56,151 nucleotides of DNA from Deltaproteobacteria bacterium (GCA_013151915.1 JAADHJ010000032.1:1-56151); one strand, 5' to 3'; shown: positions 38,440 through 47,260, numbered from the stretch's first letter. Notes: a model not told the origin generated them from the letters alone. Translations and numbers: made by a program.

Positions 38440-41082
38440 TTACTTGAGAGGAAAATGACTTCTCACCCACTCCTTCTCCTCCGCCAGGGTTTTAACCTCA
38501 CCGTCCACCCTGGCGTCCTGTGCCGCCTGCAGGATACTTTTGAAAATCGGTCCGGACTCATATCCCATGTCCTGCAATACCTTCCCGTCCAGCTCGCTTT
38601 TCAAGGTTCGAAGCCGGGAAAGGTAGAGGGATACCGCCCTGGCGGTTCCCTCCCTTCGAGTCAGAGCCATGATGACGAGGAGGTCCTCCGTATTCAGATT
38701 GGCCAGAAGGCGTGCGATCCTGCTGTGTCGGATACTGGATTCATCTTCCCTGGCAAGCGCTTTGAGGGTGGATGTTATCTTCATCCACCTTTCCCTGAAA
38801 GTGTCCTGCCGATGTCCCTCAATCTGAAATACCTTCATGATCCCGTCCCTGTCCGCCGGTGGTCTGAGCAGAAGAATCGTGTTGAAGTAGATGTCGGAGA
38901 TATCGGGTTCCTCATCCAGGTAGAGATATTTAAACCAGGTGTGGATCTTCTCCACCTGCTCGAAGTTTTCACTGATTTTACGGTCGAATACCAGCGCGGG
39001 ATGGATGGCGGAAAGGATTCCAAGCCGGTTCATCCTTTCAAAGGCCCTTTCCGGCCGGCCTTCCCTGAGGATTGCCATCAGTTCGGAAAATATCCGATGT
39101 CCCTGTGCCCTGGATAGATACCCCCTCCTGACCGCTCCTTTCAGAAGATACTGGGTGTGTTTTCCGATCTTGAATCCAAACTTCTGCTCAAATCGTACGG
39201 CTCTGATGACCCTCGTCGGGTCATCGACGAAGCTGAGGTTATGAAGGATGCGGATCGTTCTCTCCTTGAGGTCGCGCTGTCCGCCGAAAAAATCCACAAC
39301 CTGTCCGAACGACCCGGGATTGAGTCTGATGGCCAGCGCGTTGATGGAAAAATCGCGCCGGTAAAGATCCAGTTTGATGGAACCCCTCTCCACCATGGGG
39401 TAGGCGCCGGGAAATTCGTAGTACTCCGTGCGGGCGGTGGCGACGTCCATCTTGAAGCCCCCTTCCATGATTAAGACCGCGGTCTTGAACTTCCTGTGGG
39501 TCCTTATCCTCGCCTTCAGCCGTCTGGCAAGTCTGCGCCCGAATTCGATCCCGTCGCCCTCCACCACCAGGTCCACATCGTGGTTCCGGTTCCGAAGGAT
39601 GATGTCGCGAACAAGGCCCCCGACCAGATATGTTCTGAAACCCATGGACTTTGAAATTTCTCCGGCTGTAACCAGGATCTTAAGGGTCCCGGCCGTTAAA
39701 GTCTCCTTCATGAGTTCACGGATGTTCCTGCCCCTCTCCGCTTTTGCGGCCTCGATCCCTTTGAAATCCTCGTAGGCACGTGTCTTTTTGAAATCCTCGT
39801 GCATGGCTTCCAGCAGATCGGTTCTCGTGATGACGCCTATGACCTTCCGTCCATCCATTACGGGCAGCATCCGCTGATGCTTTTCGATAATGTATTCCTG
39901 GACGAGTTCGAGCGGAGCGTCCTCTCCCACCCACTGGAATTCAGTAAGCATGTATTCCCTGACGGGCGATTCGGACAGGTGATGCAGAATGGCCCTTTCC
40001 ACCACACCTCTGGTAATTATCCCCTCCAGGTTGCCATCCATGCCGTTCACCGGAAGGGAATTGATATTGAACCTCGACATCGTTTCCGCGGCCTGGGAGA
40101 TAGGTGTATCGAGGGCGATGTCCAGCACCGGGGATGACATGATGGCACCGGCATTGAACTTCTCGCCGATCATCCGGGACAGAATCTTCAACAGTTCCTC
40201 TCTGACCTGAACCAGGGTCAGTTCTCTGACGGTTGCGGAAGCGGCGGTGGGATGCCCTCCTCCGCCGAACTCCTCGGCGATCTTCCCGACATCAACCTCC
40301 GGGACCCTGCTCCTGCAGACAAGAACAACCCGTTCCTCCATCCTGGCCAGGGTGAAAAGAACATCGAGTTTTTCCATTTCCATTATCTGATGTACGAGGA
40401 GAGCCAGTTCTCCCAGGTATTCCTCAGAGGTCCCCACCGTGATTGCCACGTGCAGGCCGTGGATATCGTGGATCTCGAGGGAATTAAGGAGATCGTTTAA
40501 GAGCTGCACCTGCTTTGCGTCCAGATCCCTCCTTATGGAGGACGACACGAGATCGAGCCTGGCCCCCTTCTCCAGGAGGAAGGCCACTGCATGGAGGTCC
40601 CTGGGAGTGGTTGATGAAAAGGTCAATAACCCCGTGTCCTCATAGATTCCATGGGCCATGACGGTTGCTTCCGCGGGGGTGATTCTTATCCTTTTCCTTC
40701 TGATCTGTTCAACCAGCAGGGTTGTCGTCGCTCCAACGTCGTCAAGGACCTCGATTTTCCCGGAGTAGTCCCGATTGGTGCCGGGGTGGTGATCGTAGAT
40801 AATCAGTTCCATGTCCCCTCTTCCGGCCACCGCGTCAAGAGGTCCAAGCCTTCCCCGGATCTTGATGTCCACCAGTATCATCCTGGTGACAGAGTCAAGA
40901 TCAATATCCTTGATCCGGTGGAAGGTGATCCCGGGAGGGGGTGTTTTGGCCAGGTATTCCCTGAGGTTCTTCTCCTGAGAACCCGGGAACACCATCAGGG
41001 CGTCCGGATAGAGCTTCTTCGCTGCTACCATTGAGGCCATGGCGTCGAAGTCGGCATTCAGATGGGTGGTTATTATTTCCAT
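38440..41082 (-). CDS. DHH-CBS-CBS tRNA nucleotidyltransferase
   Basis: An 880-aa fusion. Residues about 1-305 are a DHH/DHHA1 phosphoesterase module (THLNADFDAMASM, IYDHHPGTNRDY, GGGGHPTAASATV). Two CBS domains follow (about 315-425: AETMSRFNINSLPVNGMDG, EKHQRMLPVMDGRKVIGVIT). From about 470 comes a class II poly(A) polymerase/CCA-type nucleotidyltransferase with YLVGGLVRDIIL, RNHDVDLVVEGDG and RRDFSINALAIRLNP. This architecture is known in deltaproteobacteria and Aquificae, where some members are A-adding enzymes working with a separate CC-adding enzyme. Whether this one adds CCA or only A cannot be told. The gene starts 2 bp after xerD with GAGGGG upstream. Confidence 0.92.
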   Translation of the reverse strand: MEIITTHLNADFDAMASMVAAKKLYPDALMVFPGSQEKNLREYLAKTPPPGITFHRIKDIDLDSVTRMILVDIKIRGRLGPLDAVAGRGDMELIIYDHHPGTNRDYSGKIEVLDDVGATTTLLVEQIRRKRIRITPAEATVMAHGIYEDTGLLTFSSTTPRDLHAVAFLLEKGARLDLVSSSIRRDLDAKQVQLLNDLLNSLEIHDIHGLHVAITVGTSEEYLGELALLVHQIMEMEKLDVLFTLARMEERVVLVCRSRVPEVDVGKIAEEFGGGGHPTAASATVRELTLVQVREELLKILSRMIGEKFNAGAIMSSPVLDIALDTPISQAAETMSRFNINSLPVNGMDGNLEGIITRGVVERAILHHLSESPVREYMLTEFQWVGEDAPLELVQEYIIEKHQRMLPVMDGRKVIGVITRTDLLEAMHEDFKKTRAYEDFKGIEAAKAERGRNIRELMKETLTAGTLKILVTAGEISKSMGFRTYLVGGLVRDIILRNRNHDVDLVVEGDGIEFGRRLARRLKARIRTHRKFKTAVLIMEGGFKMDVATARTEYYEFPGAYPMVERGSIKLDLYRRDFSINALAIRLNPGSFGQVVDFFGGQRDLKERTIRILHNLSFVDDPTRVIRAVRFEQKFGFKIGKHTQYLLKGAVRRGYLSRAQGHRIFSELMAILREGRPERAFERMNRLGILSAIHPALVFDRKISENFEQVEKIHTWFKYLYLDEEPDISDIYFNTILLLRPPADRDGIMKVFQIEGHRQDTFRERWMKITSTLKALAREDESSIRHSRIARLLANLNTEDLLVIMALTRREGTARAVSLYLSRLRTLKSELDGKVLQDMGYESGPIFKSILQAAQDARVDGEVKTLAEEKEWVRSHFPLK

Positions 41083-41084
41083 CC

Positions 41085-41975
41085 CTATCCCCTCGGATGG
41101 AATCGACGGTGCATCTCACGAAGATGTTCGCGGGATACATGGGTGTAGATCTGGGTCGTGACTATACTGGCGTGGCCAAGCAGGATCTGGACGCTTCTCA
41201 GATCCGCCCCGCCCTCCAGCATGTGGGTGGCAAAGCTGTGGCGGAAGGTGTGCGGTGATATCGCCGTGGTCAGGCCGGCCGTCTGAGCGTATGCCTTGAC
41301 CTTCTGCCAGACGGCCTGCCGGCTTATTGCGCCGCGGCCGCCACGACCCGGGAAGAGGAACGGTGAAAGGTTCTTTTTCAGGAGGTCGGGACGGACCTCC
41401 AAACGGTACTTCTGCAGCCAAAGGATGGCAACCGCTCCCAAGGGAGCCAGCCTTTCCCTGGACCCTTTCCCGGTCACCCTGACATAACCGGCATCAAAGC
41501 TTATTTCCTCATCCTTGATCCGGGTCAGTTCGGAAACCCTTAGGCCGGCGGCATAAAGGGTTTCGAGTATGGCCCGGTCCCGGATACCGGAACCCGTCGT
41601 TGTGTCAGGTTGATTGAGAAGGTTCTCCACATCCCGGATGCTCAGGACCCCGGGGAGGTGCCTGGGAACCTGCATGGCGCCCATATTTTCAGTGGGGTTG
41701 GCCTCGGAGGCCCCTTCCGCCACGAGATGTCTGTGAAACCCGCGAATGGAGACGACCATTCTCCGTATGCTTCGGGGTGAACGGCCTGACCGGCGCATTT
41801 CGGAAATGAAGGACATTACGTCCCCTGAACGCACCTTTCCCGGCTCGATGACATCCCGGCCTTTCAGAAATCCGGCATAGGATTGAAGATCGTGGCGATA
41901 GGCCGAAAGGGTATTATCCGACAGACCTTTCTCTATGAGAAGATAATCCAGGTAAGTGTCGATGTATGGCTGCAT
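41085..41975 (-). CDS. xerD: Tyrosine recombinase XerD
   Basis: A 296-aa site-specific recombinase that resolves chromosome dimers at dif with a partner. An N-terminal SAM-like domain (YLDYLLIEKGLSDNTLSAYRH) and the catalytic domain carry Arg in ETLYAAGLRVSEL, Lys in GKGSRERL, His-x-x-Arg in SPHTFRHSFATHML, His in LLGHASI and nucleophile Tyr in TTQIYTHVS. Length matches XerD (about 295 aa), and chromosomal neighbours are housekeeping, so this is not a mobile-element integrase. ATG 41975 has GAGG upstream. XerC would have to be elsewhere. Confidence 0.92.
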   Translation of the reverse strand: MQPYIDTYLDYLLIEKGLSDNTLSAYRHDLQSYAGFLKGRDVIEPGKVRSGDVMSFISEMRRSGRSPRSIRRMVVSIRGFHRHLVAEGASEANPTENMGAMQVPRHLPGVLSIRDVENLLNQPDTTTGSGIRDRAILETLYAAGLRVSELTRIKDEEISFDAGYVRVTGKGSRERLAPLGAVAILWLQKYRLEVRPDLLKKNLSPFLFPGRGGRGAISRQAVWQKVKAYAQTAGLTTAISPHTFRHSFATHMLEGGADLRSVQILLGHASIVTTQIYTHVSREHLREMHRRFHPRG

Positions 41976-42008
41976 ATCTCTTCAACCTCACCTTGGCTGG
42001 TTCCGCCA

Positions 42009-42866
42009 TCAAACATACTTCCCGATAATAGGCCGCAGTTCGGCCTTTGTCTCCTCGGAAATTGCTGCGGGATCGGTTACAATGGCAAACCTGAGCGATT
42101 CCGAACATCCGCACGGGACCTTTTCAGAAATCGTTCTCGACACCCGGACCAGCACCCTTCTGGCTGCCTCCACGTTCCGGTGCATGACCTGAAGGATCGC
42201 CTCCACGGAAACATCCTCCTCCGTCTCATGCCAGCAGTCGTAGTCTGTCGCAAGGGCCAGGGTCGCGTAACAGACCCCGGCCTCCCGTGCAAGCTTCGCC
42301 TCCGGAATATTCGTCATCCCTATGATATCCACCCCCCACGACCGATAGAGGAGAGACTCGGCCCGTGTGGAAAATTGGGGGCCCTCCATGCACAGGTAGG
42401 TCCCTCCACGGTGAACCGCCTCACCGTCATCCGCAACGCAGGTGAAAAGTATGTCTGCGAGAGGATGACAGACAGGGTCGGCGAAAGCCACGTGAGCGAC
42501 AATCCCCTTCCCGAAGAACGTGGAGGGCCGCCCTCTGGTTCTGTCAATAAACTGAAAGGGAACAACCATGTCGCCCGGCTTAATCTCCTCCTTCATGCTG
42601 CCGACGGCCGAAACGGAGATGATAGTGTCCACTCCGAGGGCCTTAAGAGCGAAGATGTTGGCCCGATAGTTGATCTCGGATGGAAGGATGCGGTGCCCTT
42701 TGCCGTGACGGGGCAAAAATGCCATCCTCACCCCGTTAAGCACCCCAGTAATAATATCATCCGACGGGTTTCCGAAAGGCGTCGAAATCTGTCTGGATTC
42801 AATACCGGTCAGCCCCTCCATTTCGTATAGGCCGCTGCCGCCGATAATGCCAAGATATTTGTCCAT
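42009..42866 (-). CDS. mtnP: S-methyl-5'-thioadenosine phosphorylase
   Basis: A 285-aa purine nucleoside phosphorylase-family enzyme cleaving MTA to adenine and methylthioribose-1-phosphate. Motifs: LGIIGGSGLYEMEGL, FLPRHGKGHRILPSEINYRANI, SAVGSMKEEIKPGDMVVPFQFIDRT, MEGPQFSTRAES, GMTNIPEAKLAREA and ATDYDCWHE. The adenine it produces could be used by the adenine deaminase of this window, although the genes are far apart. Two ATG codons in tandem occur at 42869 and 42866; the second has the better spacing to GGAGGAG. It precedes xerD by 33 bp. Confidence 0.93.
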   Translation of the reverse strand: MDKYLGIIGGSGLYEMEGLTGIESRQISTPFGNPSDDIITGVLNGVRMAFLPRHGKGHRILPSEINYRANIFALKALGVDTIISVSAVGSMKEEIKPGDMVVPFQFIDRTRGRPSTFFGKGIVAHVAFADPVCHPLADILFTCVADDGEAVHRGGTYLCMEGPQFSTRAESLLYRSWGVDIIGMTNIPEAKLAREAGVCYATLALATDYDCWHETEEDVSVEAILQVMHRNVEAARRVLVRVSRTISEKVPCGCSESLRFAIVTDPAAISEETKAELRPIIGKYV

Positions 42867-42885
42867 CATTCTCCTCCGATAATAA

Positions 42886-43091
42886 GGTTCATCCGGTTCT
42901 TATATTATTATTTTGCTGTCATTGCGAGGAGCATCGAGTGAGACGAGAGTGACGCGGCAATCCCGTGCGGAGCTGAAAAGCTCGTCACGGCGCCCTCCGG
43001 CCGCTATGGGATCGCTTCGCATGGGTTACACGATGACGAATGGTGGGGTATGATCCACTCCACATCCAGGTACTCGTTTCCCGGATGATCC
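42886..43091 (+). repeat. MITE-like intergenic element, copy C
   Basis: It starts GGTTCATCCGGTTCTTATA and ends ACTCGTTTCCCGGATGATCC, so the ends are inverted as in copy B. The interior GTCATTGCGAGGAGCATCGA, GACGCGGCAATCCCG and CCTCCGGCCGCTATGGGATC match copy B closely, with a small internal deletion. The 437-bp gap 42870-43306 holds this element, a hairpin repeat and the promoter region of the hotdog genes, with no other gene. Confidence 0.7.
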
Positions 43092-43162
43092 AAAAAGTAT
43101 AGCCTGAATAAGTAAGGTTCTCCACCCCTACCCCAGGATATGCGTTCTACGCACATCCTGCT

Positions 43163-43187
43163 TGGTGGACTTTTCGCAAGTCCATCA
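43163..43187. repeat. Hairpin element, family 3, short form
   Basis: TGGTGGACTT, a TTCGC loop and AAGTCCATCA pair over 10 bp with one G-T. The preceding GCACATCCTGCT also precedes the copy at 17861. It lies upstream of the hotdog gene pair. Confidence 0.6.
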
Positions 43188-43234
43188 ATAATGAGTTGCT
43201 GATTTTCAGGGTGAATTTATGTTAACGTTTCCGC

Positions 43235-43262
43235 ATTGTCAAAGCGACAGTAAAAAGCATAA
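43235..43262 (+). promoter_or_regulatory. Possible promoter of the hotdog-queT operon
   Basis: TTGTCA, about 16 bp of AAGCGACAGT-type sequence, then CATAAA, roughly 45 bp before the first hotdog gene. The -10 box is a 4 of 6 match, so this is tentative. It lies after the last repeat in the spacer, where a promoter is expected. Confidence 0.3.
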
Positions 43263-43306
43263 ACGTACAAGGGCGCTGTATGGTTCCGGTGCGGAGGGAG
43301 AATATC

Positions 43307-43741
43307 ATGGAACAGGTGCTTTTCGATGGATGCTTCGTATGCGGACCGGACACCAGGTGCGGTTTAAAGGCAACCTTTAAAAACCTCCCCGGCGGGGAGG
43401 TTGAGGGTGTATTTACCCCCGATGAACAGCATAGTGGATATGAAGGTGTCGTCCATACAGGCGTTATAGTGGGATTTCTTGACGAAACGATGGGCCGTGT
43501 CTGTTTTTCCATGGACAAGTACTACCTGACCCAATCCCTTAACGTTACCTTCAAGTGCGCAGCATCATCAAACATCCGCCTCCGTGCATTCGCGAAGCTC
43601 AGGAGGTCAACCAGAAGGCATTTTACCGCTGAGGGAAAGGTGTTCGGTCCGTCTGGAGAAGTCATCGCCGAGGCGGAGGGCAGGTTCGTTCTCATGGACG
43701 GTGCCGTTGTAAAGAAAATCGCCAAGGACATGGAGATATAA
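43307..43741 (+). CDS. Hotdog-fold thioesterase-like protein, copy 1
   Basis: A 144-aa protein with the PaaI-like hotdog layout: an N-terminal CFVCGPDTRCGLKATF Cys-containing loop, then HSGYEGVVHTGVIVGFLDETMGR with the region that usually holds the catalytic acid on the central helix, then beta strands VTFKCAASSNIRLRAFAKL and GEVIAEAEGRFVLM. Proteins of this fold usually hydrolyse acyl-CoA or act as acyl binding enzymes; the substrate is unknown. ATG 43307 has GGAGGGAG upstream and gives the same N-terminus (MEQVxFDGCFVCG) as the paralogue downstream, supporting the choice. Confidence 0.83.
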   Translation: MEQVLFDGCFVCGPDTRCGLKATFKNLPGGEVEGVFTPDEQHSGYEGVVHTGVIVGFLDETMGRVCFSMDKYYLTQSLNVTFKCAASSNIRLRAFAKLRRSTRRHFTAEGKVFGPSGEVIAEAEGRFVLMDGAVVKKIAKDMEI

Positions 43742-43742
43742 A

Positions 43743-44192
43743 ATGGAGCAGGTTTCTTTCGATGGTTGTTTCGTATGCGGCCCGGACAATCGATGTGGTC
43801 TTAACGCTACCTTCCGGACCCTTGAAAATGGCGAGGTGGAGGGCATTTTTACTCCAAAAGACGTTCATTGCGGTTACGGGGACATAGTTCATGGGGGCGT
43901 TATCATGGGATTCCTCGACGAGACCCTGGGGCGCCTGTCTTTCCAGAAGGATCGTCTGTTCCTTACACACACCCTGGAGGTGTCGTTTCGCCGGGCGGCA
44001 TCCCCGGATGTACCGTTGAAAGCCGTTGCACGCCTTAAGGAGTGGAAGAAAAGGCAGTTTATCACCGAAGGCACGATCTTTGATCCGGATGGCGAGGTGA
44101 TCGCTACCGCAAAGGGCCGCTTCCTGGTCATGAGTGAAAAGATGGAAAGGGATCTTTTGCCCGAGGCAAGACGGCTTAAGGAGGAACTTTAG
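43743..44192 (+). CDS. Hotdog-fold thioesterase-like protein, copy 2
   Basis: A 149-aa paralogue of the preceding gene. They share MEQVxFDGCFVCGPDxRCGL, GEVEGxFTP, VxHxGVIxGFLDETxGR, and the C-terminal GEVIAxAxGRFxxM pattern, but differ elsewhere, indicating an old tandem duplication. Here the helix region reads HGGVIMGFLDETLGRLS, closer to the classical HGG of PaaI thioesterases than copy 1 (HTGV). The gap to copy 1 is a single base, so translation is probably coupled. A heterodimer of the two copies is possible. The substrate is unknown. Confidence 0.83.
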   Translation: MEQVSFDGCFVCGPDNRCGLNATFRTLENGEVEGIFTPKDVHCGYGDIVHGGVIMGFLDETLGRLSFQKDRLFLTHTLEVSFRRAASPDVPLKAVARLKEWKKRQFITEGTIFDPDGEVIATAKGRFLVMSEKMERDLLPEARRLKEEL

Positions 44193-44194
44193 AT

Positions 44195-44773
44195 TTGCAG
44201 GCGCACAGGCTTTCCCGCCTTTCCCTTGTGGCTGCCCTTTATGTTGTCCTGACCTACCTGGCCAACATTCTCGGACCGGGGTTGAACCTCGGTTACGGTC
44301 CCATCCAGATCCGCATATCTGAAGGCCTGGCCATGTTGGCCCTCTTCGATCCACTCATGCCCCTTGCTCTTTACGCCGGCTGCCTGATCGCCAACGTCAT
44401 CGGTGGGCTGGGCCTCCCGGATATCATCTTCGGTCCCCTCCTGACCCTTGCGGCGGGATATGCCACATGGGCCACCCGCCGCATCCCGGTGGTACCCTTT
44501 GTCCCTCCCATCCTTTTCAACGCTTTGGGGGTGGCCGGCTACCTTTACTTCCTCCTGGGAATCGATTTCGGCTTTGCCCCTGTTCACGGAACCGGAGCTG
44601 GAACCTGGATTATCAATCTGGCCGCTTCCCACCCATACTGGGCCATGGTGTTCTCCATCGGGGTCGGTCAGACAATCTCGGTTGTTCTCTTCGGGCTGCT
44701 CTTCATGAAGATCTGGAAGCGGTCCGGCGGTCTGACTTCCGACGGCGGAATGAAACGGCTGAACGAACGATAG
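44195..44773 (+). CDS. QueT-family ECF transporter S component
   Basis: A 192-aa membrane protein with five or six hydrophobic segments. Family signatures: YGPIQIRISEGLAMLALFDPL, GCLIANVIGGLGLPDIIFGPLLTLAAGYATW and GVGQTISVVLFGLLFMKIW. QueT proteins are predicted S components that take up a queuosine precursor with a shared ECF energy module, which is not in this window. The start is TTG at 44195, after GGAGG 10 bases upstream inside the end of the previous gene. It is the last gene of a three-gene plus-strand unit. A functional link to the hotdog proteins is not obvious. Confidence 0.85.
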   Translation: MQAHRLSRLSLVAALYVVLTYLANILGPGLNLGYGPIQIRISEGLAMLALFDPLMPLALYAGCLIANVIGGLGLPDIIFGPLLTLAAGYATWATRRIPVVPFVPPILFNALGVAGYLYFLLGIDFGFAPVHGTGAGTWIINLAASHPYWAMVFSIGVGQTISVVLFGLLFMKIWKRSGGLTSDGGMKRLNER

Positions 44774-44778
44774 AACAG

Positions 44779-44838
44779 ATCCAAATAACAACGTTCAACG
44801 TCCAAGTAATAATGTTCAACGTTCAACGTTCAACGTGA
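44779..44838. repeat. Degenerate heptamer array 6
   Basis: ACGTTCA, ACGTCCA, then ATGTTCA, ACGTTCA, ACGTTCA, ACGTGAA. It lies between the converging queT-like and HU genes, beside the HU terminator. Confidence 0.65.
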
Positions 44839-44855
44839 AACAGCAGACGCACCAC

Positions 44856-44879
44856 AAAAAAGCCGGCCAAAAGGCCGGC
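44856..44879 (-). terminator. Intrinsic terminator of the HU gene
   Basis: On the minus strand GCCGGCC, TTTT, GGCCGGC form a perfect 7-bp GC stem followed by a run of six T residues. It begins about 30 bp after the HU stop codon. On the plus strand there is no T-run, so it serves the HU gene only. Confidence 0.88.
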
Positions 44880-44910
44880 TTGAATCAAACACAAGGAGAA
44901 AGATGAAGTA

Positions 44911-45183
44911 CTACTTGATGGCGTCCTTCAGGCCCTTGCCGGGCTTGAACCTTGGAACTTTGGAGGCCGGGATGTCAATCGTGGCGCCGGTCCTGGGATT
45001 TCGCCCCGTCCTTGCAGCACGGTAGCTTACACTGAAAGTTCCAAAACCGACCAGAGAAACCTTCTCTCCGGCTTTCAGGGTTTCCCCAACCCCATCAACA
45101 AAAGCATTAAGAGCCCTTTCAGCTGCTGCTTTGCTAATCCCGGCGTCGGCCGCAATCTTGGCAATCAGATCACTTCTATTCAT
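44911..45183 (-). CDS. hup: HU-family DNA-binding protein
   Basis: A 90-aa histone-like protein that bends and compacts DNA as a dimer. The sequence matches HU throughout: [61 protein letters not shown] and [13 protein letters not shown] 45183 has GGAGGAGGG upstream; the longer open frame before it is non-coding. HU rather than IHF is supported by the TGRNPRTG and FKPGKGLK arm sequences. A terminator follows. Confidence 0.97.
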   Translation of the reverse strand: MNRSDLIAKIAADAGISKAAAERALNAFVDGVGETLKAGEKVSLVGFGTFSVSYRAARTGRNPRTGATIDIPASKVPRFKPGKGLKDAIK

Positions 45184-45253
45184 CTTTCCCTCCTCCTGGT
45201 CAATGGTCAACTGGTCCAAATAAAAAGGCAGGTTTAATATCCTAGTAGAAATT

Positions 45254-45282
45254 GAGATAACAGATGAACCATGCCGTGTCAA
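45254..45282 (-). promoter_or_regulatory. Predicted promoter of the HU gene
   Basis: Minus strand: a perfect TTGACA (45282-45277), 17 bp, and TATCTC (45259-45254). The -10 box matches only at its first three bases. The predicted leader is about 65 nt. Confidence 0.45.
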
Positions 45283-45403
45283 GGGCAATCAGGTCACAGC
45301 CCGCATAAATATGAGGTTTCCGGGGGAATAACGCTTGAAACGGAGAACGGATAAGAGTAAGATTTCACATACCGTATTATGGTCTCTTTTGCTTAGGAAA
45401 AAA

Positions 45404-46924
45404 ATGCCTTTCAGAAATGTCCCCCATAAAAAGCAGATTCTTTTTTCCCTTTTCCTTTTCTTTATAGCCGCTCTCGTATTGACAGCGAGCGATTATATGG
45501 CGGCGCAGAAGACCATAATGAAGGAATATGGGGAATATGCAGGGAAAATCGCGGATTACCTCAGCGGCATGCTGCCGGTTCACTCATCCTCCGACGCAGG
45601 TGTTTTCTTGCCGGCGGAAAGCTTCCCCGCCTATGGCGAGAAAATACGGAATGTCATTTCAAGCTTTCATCTGGACAACGTAAATGTCTATTCCGTTGAC
45701 AGAAAGCTCCTCTTCTCCCTGGATTCCGAAATGATCGGAAAAACTGTTGAAAAATACCCGGCGTTGGACCAGGCCATTGAAGGGGTTGGGTCTTCCCGTG
45801 TGGCCACACCCTCCTATCACCAACAGGCCTACGGACGCGACTTAGACCACCCATTGCTCGAAACCTACATTCCGATTCATGATCGCACCACCGGGAAAAT
45901 CCTCGGTGTGTTCGAGATATACCAGGACTACCGTCCCATGAGGTCCCACGTCAGAAAGGAGACTCTTCGATCGAGCATCGCCCACAACATCCTCCTTGGG
46001 GTCTTTGTCCTACTCTTTTTCAGTTACGGGCGAACCACCTCCCGAATACTGGAGGGTGAACGGGTTGAAATGATCAATGATCTTGAAGACCGCATTAAGG
46101 AGAGGACCCTCGAATTGACGGTGTCAAAGAAAAAAATCGATGATCTGCTCGAACGGACAGCCCGGATGTATAGGGAACTGAAAATTGCAGACGAATACCA
46201 GAAAAATTTTATCGGTCTGGTCAGCCATGAATTAAGGACCCCTCTCACCGTTATCAAGGGTTACCTTTCTCTACTCGAAGAAGGGGTATTGAAACCGGGC
46301 CATCCCGAGACCATGGCGGCTTTGGAGACCAGCCTGGATGAAGTCGGAAACCTTGAGTCGATCGTAAACAACATCATTGAGCTGTCCCAGCTTGATAAGA
46401 ATGTACAACAGATCTTCAGGGAAGAGATTGAAGTCAAGGCCCTTCTGGACGAGGCAGTCTCATCGGTAGCGAAAGAGATCAAGAACCAGGGAGTTGAAGC
46501 CGTTATCAGCGTTCCGCCCGAAGCTGGAGTGGTCCATTCCGACCGTATGAAAGTCCTTCAGGTTCTCAATCAGCTTGTCTCAAACGCCGTTAAATTTTCA
46601 AAAAGCGGCGGGAAGATCACCATCACAGCCGCTCCAAGCCACCGAGGTCTGCTCCTTTCGGTAAGTGATGAAGGCGTGGGGATACCCGAATCCCAGCTGA
46701 AGGAGATTTTCAATCGCTTTTATCAGGTGGATATCACCATGACAAGGAACTATGAGGGATCAGGTCTGGGATTGGCCATCGTCCGTAAAGTAACGGGGCT
46801 TCTCGGAGGAAGGGTCTGGGTTGACAGCCAGGAAGGGATTGGCAGCACGTTTTTCTTCGAGATACCCGAGATGAAAAAAGGGGAAACGGCTGAAATGGAA
46901 CCGTTCCCCCCGACTGTTGACTGA
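45404..46924 (+). CDS. Membrane sensor histidine kinase
   Basis: About 506 aa. Transmembrane helix 1 (about 11-28), a periplasmic sensor domain of about 160 residues (NVNVYSVDRKLLFSLDSEMI suggests a Cache/PAS-like fold), helix 2 (about 197-212), a coiled coil, HisKA with phospho-acceptor His near 275 (LVSHELRTPLTVIKGY), and HATPase with QLVSNAVKFS, SDEGVGIPES, FNRFYQ and EGSGLGLAIV. All catalytic boxes are intact. ATG 45404 was preferred, with AGGA upstream; a TTG at 45335 adds 23 residues and also has a possible GGGGGAA site. No response regulator lies beside it; the three receiver-containing loci elsewhere in the window are candidates only. Confidence 0.92.
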   Translation: MPFRNVPHKKQILFSLFLFFIAALVLTASDYMAAQKTIMKEYGEYAGKIADYLSGMLPVHSSSDAGVFLPAESFPAYGEKIRNVISSFHLDNVNVYSVDRKLLFSLDSEMIGKTVEKYPALDQAIEGVGSSRVATPSYHQQAYGRDLDHPLLETYIPIHDRTTGKILGVFEIYQDYRPMRSHVRKETLRSSIAHNILLGVFVLLFFSYGRTTSRILEGERVEMINDLEDRIKERTLELTVSKKKIDDLLERTARMYRELKIADEYQKNFIGLVSHELRTPLTVIKGYLSLLEEGVLKPGHPETMAALETSLDEVGNLESIVNNIIELSQLDKNVQQIFREEIEVKALLDEAVSSVAKEIKNQGVEAVISVPPEAGVVHSDRMKVLQVLNQLVSNAVKFSKSGGKITITAAPSHRGLLLSVSDEGVGIPESQLKEIFNRFYQVDITMTRNYEGSGLGLAIVRKVTGLLGGRVWVDSQEGIGSTFFFEIPEMKKGETAEMEPFPPTVD

Positions 46925-46961
46925 CAATCACTTCCAAAGCTGATTTACCACCGCGCGACTC

Positions 46962-47258
46962 AGGCCGGGGGAGTCCAGAGTTGAGAGTCCAGAGTCCAGA
47001 GGGACGCGGTCAGAACATAAGGTAACACTTCATTACCCCAATACTTCCATACCTCGACACGCCCTTACTCTCCGCGTTCGTTTTTCTTCTCTCTGGACAC
47101 TGGACTGACTTACCACATTGAACGTTTTTTAACCCTGTTGAACCTTTGAACGTTCTTTAATCCCGTTGAACCTTTGAACGTTCTTTTTTGGACCCGCTCT
47201 TCTCCTCTGGACACTGGACTCTGGACTGCTTTACCCCATTGGACATTGGACGCTCTTT
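46962..47258. repeat. Degenerate heptamer array 7, the longest
   Basis: Units GAGTCCA, GAGTTGA, GAGTCCA, GAGTCCA at the left; CTGGACA and CTGGACT in the middle; several pairs of TTGAACC and TTGAACG separated by T-rich steps; then CTGGACA, CTGGACT, CTGGACT and TTGGACA, TTGGACG at the right. It fills the spacer between the converging histidine kinase and oxidoreductase genes. No gene is visible in 46925-47260. Confidence 0.72.
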
Positions 47259-47260
47259 TT

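Noticed and set aside
41085-41975. Phage or island integrase
   Set aside because: XerD-like length and motifs, housekeeping neighbours, no attachment repeats or phage genes nearby.
44862-44879. Bidirectional terminator shared by the queT-like and HU genes
   Set aside because: Only the minus-strand side has a T-run; the plus-strand side continues TTGAATC.
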